DNA of 64,000 bases from Olsenella sp. KGMB02461. Its GTDB lineage: Bacteria; Actinomycetota; Coriobacteriia; Coriobacteriales; Atopobiaceae. A program made the translations under genes and the position numbers. The notes under the pieces are model-generated. The model was not told the DNA's origin and did no database searches. It saw nothing but the letters and a program-made list of their open reading frames with translations. Below, in pieces: positions 34,193-42,289 of this stretch (position 1 is its first letter; every line of letters starts with the position of its first letter). Location: assembly GCF_012584445.1 (NCBI RefSeq), contig NZ_JABAHI010000008.1:992001-1056000 (forward strand). The letters run 5' to 3'.

Positions 34193-36517
34193 ATGGCCGG
34201 TAACACCTATTCAAAGACCTATTCCATCGCGAATGATCACCCAAATGGCATCTATGCGCATAACCGCCAAGAAGAATCTACCGTCCATCAAACCCTTAGG
34301 GACCATTTGAGCAACGTAGCATCTATCGCCGGATCATATGCAGAAAGTTTAGGCGTCCGCAGCTTTGGCGAGTCTGCAGGTCTGCTGCATGACTCAGGCA
34401 AAATCAGCGACCAATTTCAGGAGCGCCTTAATGGCGCAAACATAAAAGTCGACCACTCCACACTTGGAGCTTTCTATGTGAAGGACTGCTGCAAGCCCTT
34501 AGGCACCCTCTTGGCATACTCCATTGCAGGACATCATGGCGGGATACCCAATGGAGCAAAAGGCAACCGCACATCTTTGATGACGCGATTGAGCCGCTAC
34601 AGCGAGCAAGACAGGCAACAATTGGCCTCTTGGCTTGAGAGAGAACATCTCGTGGTGCCGGAATTAGACCCTCAGCAGCTTCTCGTCATACCAACGATTC
34701 GCGACGGCTTCTTGAATTATGCGCGCAGTGGAGCCATGCCCTTTTTCTCGCTTTTCGTCTTTGCCAAAATGATCCATTCATGCCTTGTGGATGGCGACTA
34801 CTCGGACACCGAGCAGTTCATGGCTCCAGATCAGTCAATTGTCCGTACATCAACTAAGCATCTTCCACTAAAAGAGCTATTGGATCATTTCAACCGGTAC
34901 CTCTCCGACCTTACAGCCAAAAGCGACCAGACGTCCCCGGTTGTGCAAGCGAGAAACGCCGTTTCCAAGCAATGTGAGGCTGCCGCTTCCCTCGAACCGG
35001 GGTTTTTCTCCCTAACCGTGCCTACGGGAGGCGGGAAAACGTTGGCCGCAATGAACTTTGCCTTGCATCACGCAGTTTCGCATAACAAGGACCGCATTAT
35101 TGTGGCTGCTCCCTACACAGCCATTATCGAACAAACCGCACAGGGCTACCGCAAAGCACTTGGCGAGAACTCTGTTCTTGAACACCATTCTAATTTCGAC
35201 TTCACTCAACTCCATGATGACTCAGACGGCACCATGGACCAAGCGTTGTTGAACTACAGACTAGCCACCCAAACTTGGGACATTCCATTGGTTGTCACTA
35301 CAAATGTACAACTGTTTGAATCTCTTTACTCGAACAAACCGAGCAAGAGCCGCAAAGTTCACAATATCGCGAACAGCGTCATTGTGCTTGATGAGGTGCA
35401 GTCGCTTCCCGATTCTCAACTCAAGGCTGTATTGGCCATGCTTGAAGAGCTTGTGAAGGGCTATAGGTGCACGGTAGTGCTGTGCACCGCCACCCAACCA
35501 GCTCTGGATTTGGCCTGGTCCCACGACGTGCATGTTCATGAAATAGTGAGCGATAAAAGCCATTTCGACGAGGCCTTCTCCGGTCGTGTCGCATATCATT
35601 ACTTGCAGCAAATCGATCAAGCAGACCTGGTGGCTCGTTTGCTTCAACACCAGCAAATCCTCTGCGTGGTTGGCACCAAACCTAAAGCGGCGGCGCTCTA
35701 CGAGGAGCTTAGGGTTACCGATGAGGATAATGCAACCTTTCACCTCAGCGCTGCCATGACACCAGATCATCGCACGAAGGTGATTAAAACAATCAAAGAA
35801 AGACTTTCCTCCGGAAAACCCTGTAGAGTTGTGGCCACCCAGCTCATTGAAGCTGGTGTAGACATAGACTTTCCCACTGTCTTCCGCGAGCTGGCAGGCA
35901 TGGATTCGATAGTTCAATGCGCCGGCCGATGCAATCGCGAAGGAAAGCTCCCCCAAGGTCATGTCTATGTGTTCGAACTAGCAGAAGACAAGGATGTTCC
36001 TGGCACCGCCAAGAGCTGGCTTGAAAAGATGAAAGACATCTCCCGAAGCCTCATTCGTCTCAACCACGGTGTTGTCGATGAAACTCTCGTCCGGCCATTT
36101 TTTGAACGCCGTTATTTGTCAGGAGACCTAGATGCCGGGGGTGTACTCAGCATGCTGTCCCCCAAAGAGAACAGCTCGCTCTCTTATGAATCAATTCCAT
36201 TCGAAACCATTGCCGAGCAATTCAAGCTGGTAGACGATTCAGGAGAGACCCTCTTCATCCCATATGGAGATAATGGCCTTAGCATGTTTAAAAAGATACT
36301 TGCTGCAGAATTCCCAGGCACATTAGCAGCCCAGGCACAGCGCATGAGCATTTCTGTCCCCGCCCACCTCCTCAACAAAATGCGCGATCAGGACATGCTT
36401 ATTGAGACCGTTAGACCATTCATTATACTTAAACCAGAACATTGTCCCTCATATTATCGAGATGACATAGGTTTCGTGACCTTACAGAACGAGCCTGCTG
36501 ATTCATTAATGTTTTGA
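34193..36517 (+). CDS. cas3: Cas3 helicase-nuclease (type I-C)
   Basis: An N-terminal HD nuclease (ESAGLLHDSGKISDQFQERL, then AGHHGG) is fused to a superfamily 2 helicase with Walker A FSLTVPTGGGKTLAAMNFAL, DEVQ box NSVIVLDEVQSLP, and motif VI QCAGRCNREG. It degrades DNA recruited by Cascade. ATG 34193 is chosen because GGAG lies six bases upstream; a TTG four codons earlier overlaps that site. First gene of the cas operon. Confidence 0.96.
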   Translation: MAGNTYSKTYSIANDHPNGIYAHNRQEESTVHQTLRDHLSNVASIAGSYAESLGVRSFGESAGLLHDSGKISDQFQERLNGANIKVDHSTLGAFYVKDCCKPLGTLLAYSIAGHHGGIPNGAKGNRTSLMTRLSRYSEQDRQQLASWLEREHLVVPELDPQQLLVIPTIRDGFLNYARSGAMPFFSLFVFAKMIHSCLVDGDYSDTEQFMAPDQSIVRTSTKHLPLKELLDHFNRYLSDLTAKSDQTSPVVQARNAVSKQCEAAASLEPGFFSLTVPTGGGKTLAAMNFALHHAVSHNKDRIIVAAPYTAIIEQTAQGYRKALGENSVLEHHSNFDFTQLHDDSDGTMDQALLNYRLATQTWDIPLVVTTNVQLFESLYSNKPSKSRKVHNIANSVIVLDEVQSLPDSQLKAVLAMLEELVKGYRCTVVLCTATQPALDLAWSHDVHVHEIVSDKSHFDEAFSGRVAYHYLQQIDQADLVARLLQHQQILCVVGTKPKAAALYEELRVTDEDNATFHLSAAMTPDHRTKVIKTIKERLSSGKPCRVVATQLIEAGVDIDFPTVFRELAGMDSIVQCAGRCNREGKLPQGHVYVFELAEDKDVPGTAKSWLEKMKDISRSLIRLNHGVVDETLVRPFFERRYLSGDLDAGGVLSMLSPKENSSLSYESIPFETIAEQFKLVDDSGETLFIPYGDNGLSMFKKILAAEFPGTLAAQAQRMSISVPAHLLNKMRDQDMLIETVRPFIILKPEHCPSYYRDDIGFVTLQNEPADSLMF

Positions 36518-36589
36518 ATACCAGGAGGTGACACCAACCGATATTGGACATCGCAACGCAATCGCAAAACGCAAAGAAAGGAGGTCAAT

Positions 36590-37252
36590 ATGGGCTATGG
36601 CATTACCATTCTAGCCACCGGCAAACGTGCGTGCTTCACTCGACCAGAAATGAAGGCAGAGCGCGTGAGCTATGACTGCATCACTCCGTCTGCTGCTCGC
36701 GGGCTAATTGAAGCCGTTTACTGGAAGCCGGCCATACGTTGGAGCATCGACGAGATCGGCGTGCTCAATGAGATTGCATTTGAGTCGATCATGCGCAACG
36801 AAGTGGGCAGCAAGTTAAGCTATCGCAACGCAAAAAGCGCCCAGTCAAAAGACGCGCCCCTGTCACTCATTGCAACCGAAGACCGGCAACAACGCGCCAC
36901 TCTCATGCTTAGCAACGTGGCTTACCTTATCAAGGCTCATTTTGATCTGACGCCCGAAGCTGGCCCAGAAGACACTGTAGAGAAGCACTACAACATCGCT
37001 CTAAGGCGCCTGCGCAAAGGGCAGCATTTTAACCAGCCATATTTTGGATGCCGAGAGTTTCCTGCCGCAATCACATTGATCGAAGATCGGGTGCCCCCCA
37101 CCTCCTTCTATCATTCGATTGCCGAGAAGGACTTGGGATTCATGCTTTATGACATTGACTTCGAGCATGATATGACACCTCAGTTCTTCAGGGCCGTAAT
37201 GCGCAACGGGATCATCGATGTCGCCAAGGCTCGCGAGGAGTTGATTCAATAA
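36590..37252 (+). CDS. cas5c: Cas5c, pre-crRNA processing endonuclease
   Basis: The I-C type Cas5 starts MGYGITILATGKRACFTRPE, contains SYDCITPSAARGLIEAVYWK, and ends with the YFGCREFPAAI glycine-rich region. In type I-C systems Cas5c replaces Cas6 and cuts the repeat hairpin. AAAGGAGG precedes the ATG. Its stop overlaps the cas8c start (TAATG). It carries a copy of TGCCGAGAA at 37120. Confidence 0.94.
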   Translation: MGYGITILATGKRACFTRPEMKAERVSYDCITPSAARGLIEAVYWKPAIRWSIDEIGVLNEIAFESIMRNEVGSKLSYRNAKSAQSKDAPLSLIATEDRQQRATLMLSNVAYLIKAHFDLTPEAGPEDTVEKHYNIALRRLRKGQHFNQPYFGCREFPAAITLIEDRVPPTSFYHSIAEKDLGFMLYDIDFEHDMTPQFFRAVMRNGIIDVAKAREELIQ

Positions 37253-39072
37253 TGCTTGACAAGCTGAATGAACTCTATGAGCGACTCGAAGCGGACCCCA
37301 GCGTTGATGATGCTCCGCCTCGCGGATGGTCCATCGAGAAAGTATCGTGGGTTCTTGATATTGACGACAACGGCTTCATTGTCTACGCCGATCCCCTCAC
37401 CTCTGGCGAAGGCAAGAACATCAAATCTTTTCATGAGATAGTCGTCCCAGAGCACGGAGGCAGGACGAGCGGCATTAAGCCCTTCTTCCTGTGTGACCGA
37501 TCTGCCTATCTTCTTGGCTATGGGGACCAAAAGAGCAAGCAGCGTTTCGAAGCTTCCAAGGAGCTTCATGAAACAGTCCTCGGCTCTTGCACAAGTCCCG
37601 CAGCATCGGCAGTATTGGCCTTCTTCTCGAATTCCAATCGAGATTCACGAATTCCCGAAGACATCAAGGAATTGCTTGCTGCTTCGAGTGACTTTCTTGT
37701 TTTTCGTTATAAGAGCAACCGCGAGTATATCCATGGACTTGGACCAGTTCAAGAAGCTTGGAATTCCTATTATATTGCCACCCCTCAAAACGCCGACAAG
37801 ACAATCGCCTTTGGGCAGTGCGCGGTAACAGGCAAACAAGAAAGACTTACGAGGCTGTTTCCTCAAGTAACCGGGGTTCGCGGCGCTCAGTCATCTGGCG
37901 CCTCTCTGGTGTCTTTTAACAATGACTCATTTGAATCTTACGGGAAAAAGCAAAGCCTCAACGCCTCTATCGGTGAACAAGCAGCATTTAACGCAGGCTC
38001 TGCCCTCAAGTACCTTTACCGTGATCCCAACCACCATGTCTACTTTGGTGATATGGCCCTTCTCTTTTGGACTGACAGGCCTGCAGAAAAAGAAGAGGCG
38101 ATTTTTCGTCTCTTTGCTGACACGGGATTCGACGGTCTTCTCAGTAACAAAGCACCTAAAGGTGCCGAAGACAGTGCTGAACTCGCCCTCATAGGGGGAG
38201 CTCTTGAGGCCATGCGCAAAGGCCATCCCGTAGAAGGTTGTGATCCAAGCACCACCTTCTATGTTGCAGGCATAGCGCCAAATGCAGCTCGCCTCTCGCT
38301 GCGCCTCTTCAACACCTTCACTTTTGGAGAACTGGAACACAATATTAATCAGTATCTAGATGACATCTCTATGATTAACGTGAAGCATCGCGGCTTGTAC
38401 TCCCTGCTTCTCCAAACAGCCTCACAGGGAAAACCTGAGAATCTCTCCAAGCCTCTTATTGAAGCCTGCTTTGTGGCTATGATCGAGGGCAAGCCATTCC
38501 CCCCAATCTTGCTTAATCAACTGATCATGCGCATGAGGGCAGATCATGCAAAGAACCATCCATGGGACATGGGACAGCGCGCCTCTCTTATGAAGGCGTA
38601 TCTCGTGCGACATGAACGCGTCTTCAATGCAAGCCCAACCGATACTCAAGGGAGAATAACTATGAGTTTGAATCAAGAGAATGACAATCCAGGTTATGTT
38701 CTAGGCCGCATGTTTGCAGTAATGGATATGGCTCAACAAAAAGCAATCCCTGGAACCAATACCGGTATAAAGGATCGCTATATTGGCAGCGCATCCACTA
38801 CTCCGGCCCTCGTATTCCCCAATCTGTTCCAAGGCTATGCCCATCACATTTCCAAACTCAAGAAACAAGGAGGTATCGGCGTCCTTCTCGATAAAGAGAT
38901 ACAACGTATTGCCGATTTGCTAAACAGCCAAGAAGGACTCCCTAAAACTCTGAGTGTTGAAGATCAAGGCAATTTCTTCATTGGCTACTACCAAGAGATG
39001 CAGCACATCTATAACCGGGGGCTCAGCAGCAAAGATGAGCCACAAGAGAAAACTGCTGGTGATGATAACTAA
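37252..39072 (+). CDS. cas8c: Cas8c (Csd1) large Cascade subunit
   Basis: The 606-residue protein has the Csd1 pattern: GWSIEKVSWVLDIDDNG, FFLCDRSAYLLGY, the GQCAVTGKQERLTRLFPQVT zinc-region relic, and a helical C-terminus with ENDNPGYVLGRMFAVMDMAQ. It recognises the PAM and opens target DNA. Translationally coupled to cas5c. Length is normal. Confidence 0.95.
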   Translation: MLDKLNELYERLEADPSVDDAPPRGWSIEKVSWVLDIDDNGFIVYADPLTSGEGKNIKSFHEIVVPEHGGRTSGIKPFFLCDRSAYLLGYGDQKSKQRFEASKELHETVLGSCTSPAASAVLAFFSNSNRDSRIPEDIKELLAASSDFLVFRYKSNREYIHGLGPVQEAWNSYYIATPQNADKTIAFGQCAVTGKQERLTRLFPQVTGVRGAQSSGASLVSFNNDSFESYGKKQSLNASIGEQAAFNAGSALKYLYRDPNHHVYFGDMALLFWTDRPAEKEEAIFRLFADTGFDGLLSNKAPKGAEDSAELALIGGALEAMRKGHPVEGCDPSTTFYVAGIAPNAARLSLRLFNTFTFGELEHNINQYLDDISMINVKHRGLYSLLLQTASQGKPENLSKPLIEACFVAMIEGKPFPPILLNQLIMRMRADHAKNHPWDMGQRASLMKAYLVRHERVFNASPTDTQGRITMSLNQENDNPGYVLGRMFAVMDMAQQKAIPGTNTGIKDRYIGSASTTPALVFPNLFQGYAHHISKLKKQGGIGVLLDKEIQRIADLLNSQEGLPKTLSVEDQGNFFIGYYQEMQHIYNRGLSSKDEPQEKTAGDDN

Positions 39073-39113
39073 GCAATGTCCGATGTCCAATTAACGGCTA
39101 AAAGGAGCTAACG

Positions 39114-40010
39114 ATGTCTGAACCAATCAAAAATCGTTACGATTTTATCCTCTATTTTGATGTCAAGAACGGCAATCCTAACGGAGATCCCGACTCTGGC
39201 AACTTGCCTCGTATCGACCCTCAAACCAACAAAGGCATCGTCTCTGACGTATGCTTAAAGCGCAAAGTGCGCAACTATGTTGATCTCGTCAAAGGACAAA
39301 CGATTGATGATCCTGCTGTTGACAACGGAGAGCAAGGATACAAGATCTACGTACAGGAAGCAGCGATATTAAACAATAGAAACTCCCTTGCTTACAAGCA
39401 CAATGATATTAAGCAGGAAGCCAAGAAGCTGCCAAAAAAAGAGGCTGAACGTCGTGCGGTCACGCAGTTTATGTGCGACAACTTCTATGATGTTCGTACC
39501 TTTGGTGCCGTCATGACCACGGAGGTGAACTGCGGTCAAGTTCGCGGGCCCGTCCAGCTGTGCTTCGCTGAATCTGTTGATCCCGTATTACCTCTTGAGA
39601 TGAGCATCACCCGCATGGCGGTCACCAACGCAAAAGACACTGATAAAGAACGCACTATGGGTCGGAAGCAGTACATCCCCTATGGCCTCTATCGTGTGGA
39701 AGGCTTCGTTTCGCCAGCTCTGGCTCAGAAAACGGGATTTTCTGAGGACGATCTCGAACTGCTTTTTGAGGCTCTTGGCAAGATGTTCGAAACTGATCGG
39801 AGTGCCTCTCGCGGCCTTATGTCTTCTCGTAAGCTCATTATTTTCAAGCATGAGAGCGCTCTTGGAAATGCGCCTGCCCATCAACTATTTGATGCCGTTA
39901 CCACCGAGCGCCAAATTCCCGAAACCCAGGAAGCGCGTTCTTACAACGACTACGAGATCAAGATCGGCGACACTCCTGAAGGTGTCAAAATTACTGTGCT
40001 CGACTTCTAA
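39114..40010 (+). CDS. cas7: Cas7 (Csd2) Cascade backbone
   Basis: KNRYDFILYFDVKNGNPNGD followed by PDSGNLPRIDPQTNKGIVSD is the Csd2 signature. The protein polymerises along crRNA in the type I-C Cascade. AAAAGGAG precedes the ATG. A GC-rich perfect hairpin separates it from cas4. Confidence 0.96.
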   Translation: MSEPIKNRYDFILYFDVKNGNPNGDPDSGNLPRIDPQTNKGIVSDVCLKRKVRNYVDLVKGQTIDDPAVDNGEQGYKIYVQEAAILNNRNSLAYKHNDIKQEAKKLPKKEAERRAVTQFMCDNFYDVRTFGAVMTTEVNCGQVRGPVQLCFAESVDPVLPLEMSITRMAVTNAKDTDKERTMGRKQYIPYGLYRVEGFVSPALAQKTGFSEDDLELLFEALGKMFETDRSASRGLMSSRKLIIFKHESALGNAPAHQLFDAVTTERQIPETQEARSYNDYEIKIGDTPEGVKITVLDF

Positions 40011-40039
40011 CTCGTAGTTCTTTGCATAGTGTTTTGTAT

Positions 40040-40068
40040 CATGGCGGCCATCTACGGTGGCCGCCATG
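40040..40068 (+). other. Perfect hairpin between cas7 and cas4
   Basis: CATGGCGGCCA pairs with TGGCCGCCATG around a 7-base loop. No T-run follows, so it is more likely an RNA stabiliser or attenuator than a terminator. It marks the border between interference and adaptation genes. Confidence 0.75.
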
Positions 40069-40090
40069 AGCACATAGAGATGGGCTATCT

Positions 40091-40765
40091 ATGGATGACG
40101 AGAATACCTATCTACTCATATCCGGAATTCAGCACTATGTGTTTTGCCCTCGCCAATGGGGACTCATCCATGAAGAGAACCAATGGGATGAAAACCTCCT
40201 TACAGCTCAAGGGTCATTGATTCATGAAAGAGCGCATAACGAGTCTCTCCGCGAACATACCCATGGAAAGATAATCGAGCGCTCATTGCGCGTACATTCG
40301 GAGACACTAAAAATTACTGGGAATACCGACGTAGTCGAATTTAGGCAAGTCGCGGAGCAAACCGGAAACTCAACCATATCTTTGCCAGGGGAAACTGGCT
40401 ATTGGGAAGTACTGCCTGTGGAATATAAGCGAGGCAAGAGTAAAACGCACGATGCCGATAGACTGCAATTATGTGCTCAAGCCCTTTGTCTAGAAGAAAT
40501 GCTTTGCTGTTCAATTGAGTACGGCGCCCTTTATTACAATCAGACCCACAGCCGCGAACTCGTAAGCTTAGACAGTGCTTTGAAAGAGCGGGCAATCACC
40601 ATTCTCGAGGAGATGCGTCGCCTTCTTGAAAGAAAGCGGGTACCAAAAGCTCGCGCTAGAAGTGTTTGCAAATCGTGCTCGCTTAGCGGTATCTGCCTGC
40701 CTTCGTTAGATCAACGCGAAAGCGCTTCTACTTATATGCAACGTCGTCTCAAAGAAATTCAATAA
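40091..40765 (+). CDS. cas4: Cas4 nuclease
   Basis: ISGIQHYVFCPRQWGLIHEE opens the Cas4 RecB-type domain. The nuclease core shows HSETLKITGNTDVVEF, a VLPVEYKRGKSK segment with the catalytic Glu/Lys, and a C-terminal Cys cluster CKSCSLSGIC for an iron-sulfur centre. Cas4 trims prespacers and selects the PAM. Only a weak ribosome site (GAGATGG) is seen before the ATG. Confidence 0.94.
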   Translation: MDDENTYLLISGIQHYVFCPRQWGLIHEENQWDENLLTAQGSLIHERAHNESLREHTHGKIIERSLRVHSETLKITGNTDVVEFRQVAEQTGNSTISLPGETGYWEVLPVEYKRGKSKTHDADRLQLCAQALCLEEMLCCSIEYGALYYNQTHSRELVSLDSALKERAITILEEMRRLLERKRVPKARARSVCKSCSLSGICLPSLDQRESASTYMQRRLKEIQ

Positions 40766-40773
40766 GGACGAAA

Positions 40774-41805
40774 ATGAGAAAACTTCGGAATACGCTCTAT
40801 ATCTTTACTGAAGATGCATACCTGACAAGAGATGGTGAGAATATTGTTGTACGAGCTAAAGATAACGAACTTGGGCGTATTCCCTTCATAACATTGGAAT
40901 CCATTTTCTCTTTTTCTTATGCAGGAGCCAGTACATCCTGCATGGAAGCCTGTTTAGAACGAGGAATATCGTTGGCCTTTTTCTCTCCAAGAGGAAAATT
41001 CGCAGCTCGGGTTTGTGGATCCACCTCTGGAAACATACTTCTTAGGCACAGGCAATATGAGATAGCAAGCGACCCAGTTACTTCACTTGATGTTGCTAAA
41101 AATTTTATTATTGGTAAAATCTATAATTCTCGATGGGTATTGGAACGCGCTCTCCGTGATCATAGTTTAAGGATCAATGCCGAAAAAGTATCGGCCACTT
41201 CCGGTTATCTAAAAAGCATACTATCAAATATTCAAAATGCCGACTCAATAGATAGCCTTCGAGGGCTTGAAGGAAAAGCTGCTGCTTCATACTTTGGTGT
41301 ATTTGATCAACTAATCTTAAATGACGATAGTGCATTCAAGTTTACAGGCCGTAATAGGCGACCCCCTAAAGACCCTGTTAATGCAATGCTCTCATTGTTT
41401 TATTCGGTATTAACCGCAGACTGCACCTCAGCAGTTGAAGGAGTTGGACTGGATAGCTGCCTAGGTTTCATGCACACAGATAAGCCAGGAAGAAAATCGC
41501 TATCTCTAGACCTGGTTGAGGAACTTAGGCCCATCATGGTAGATAGATTTATCTTTACCTCCATCAATAACCGTATAGTAAAATCAAGCGATTTTATTTA
41601 TAGAGAAACAGGCGAAGTACTGCTGAGTGCTGCTGGAAGGAAGCGTCTTTTCTCGGCATGGCAAAATAGGAAAAAGCAAGAAATTACTCATCCATACCTT
41701 AAAGAAAAAATACCGTGGGGATTAGTGCCTCATATACAGGCACAACTATTAGCAGGATGGATTCGAGAAGACCTAGATACTTATCCTTCATTCTTATGGA
41801 AATGA
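40774..41805 (+). CDS. cas1: Cas1 integrase (type I-C)
   Basis: The protein opens RKLRNTLYIFTEDAYLTRDG and has the conserved metal-binding Glu in ARALEGK-like FRGLEGKAAASYF (written here LRGLEGKAAASYF), a His in CLGFMHTDKPG and an Asp/Glu in LSLDLVEELRP. With Cas2 it integrates new spacers at the leader end. Composition is AT-richer than cas3-cas7. AAGGA precedes the ATG. TTCTCGGCA occurs at 41650. Confidence 0.96.
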   Translation: MRKLRNTLYIFTEDAYLTRDGENIVVRAKDNELGRIPFITLESIFSFSYAGASTSCMEACLERGISLAFFSPRGKFAARVCGSTSGNILLRHRQYEIASDPVTSLDVAKNFIIGKIYNSRWVLERALRDHSLRINAEKVSATSGYLKSILSNIQNADSIDSLRGLEGKAAASYFGVFDQLILNDDSAFKFTGRNRRPPKDPVNAMLSLFYSVLTADCTSAVEGVGLDSCLGFMHTDKPGRKSLSLDLVEELRPIMVDRFIFTSINNRIVKSSDFIYRETGEVLLSAAGRKRLFSAWQNRKKQEITHPYLKEKIPWGLVPHIQAQLLAGWIREDLDTYPSFLWK

Positions 41806-41824
41806 CAACTATCTAGGAGGATCA

Positions 41825-42115
41825 ATGTTTGTTGTTATTACTTATGATGTAAACACCAAAGACCCAGGAGGGCGCCAACGGCTGCGCAAGGTTGCCAAAA
41901 TGTGTGTCAATTATGGCCAACGCGTCCAGAATTCTGTATTCGAATGTGATGCAGATGCTGCCACTTTTGTACGAATAAAAAATGATTTGCTGAATCTTAT
42001 TGATCCACAAAAAGATAGCCTTCGCTTTTATTATTTAGGAAACAACTATGCTCATAAGATAGAACATATAGGAACTAAGACCTCTTATGACCCAGAAGGT
42101 TATTTAGCTCTTTAA
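41825..42115 (+). CDS. cas2: Cas2
   Basis: A 96-residue ferredoxin-like protein starting MFVVITYDVNTKDPGGRQRL with the SVFECDADAATF strand. It forms the Cas1-Cas2 complex for spacer acquisition. CTAGGAGG lies six bases before the ATG. Last gene before the leader and array. Confidence 0.96.
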   Translation: MFVVITYDVNTKDPGGRQRLRKVAKMCVNYGQRVQNSVFECDADAATFVRIKNDLLNLIDPQKDSLRFYYLGNNYAHKIEHIGTKTSYDPEGYLAL

Positions 42116-42289
42116 CGAGCACTTAAGGCAAGTGCGAAGATAGGGCTCTTGCGAAAGATCCGGTACGTTCGCACCATAAATCGGTGATTCATACTCATTT
42201 TTTTATGAGCATGAATCGAACACTATCTATGACACCAATCGATATGCCCCATATTGATAGCGTCCATTTGTATGCAACAATATGTTGCG
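42116..42289 (+). promoter_or_regulatory. CRISPR leader
   Basis: The 174 bases between cas2 and the first repeat contain an imperfect hairpin with a T7 loop (ATTCATACTCAT and its near complement, about 42187-42217). A perfect palindrome GCAACA-ATA-TGTTGC lies at 42274-42288, one base before the first repeat. It should carry the array promoter and the integration anchor; I cannot define promoter boxes. Confidence 0.8.
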
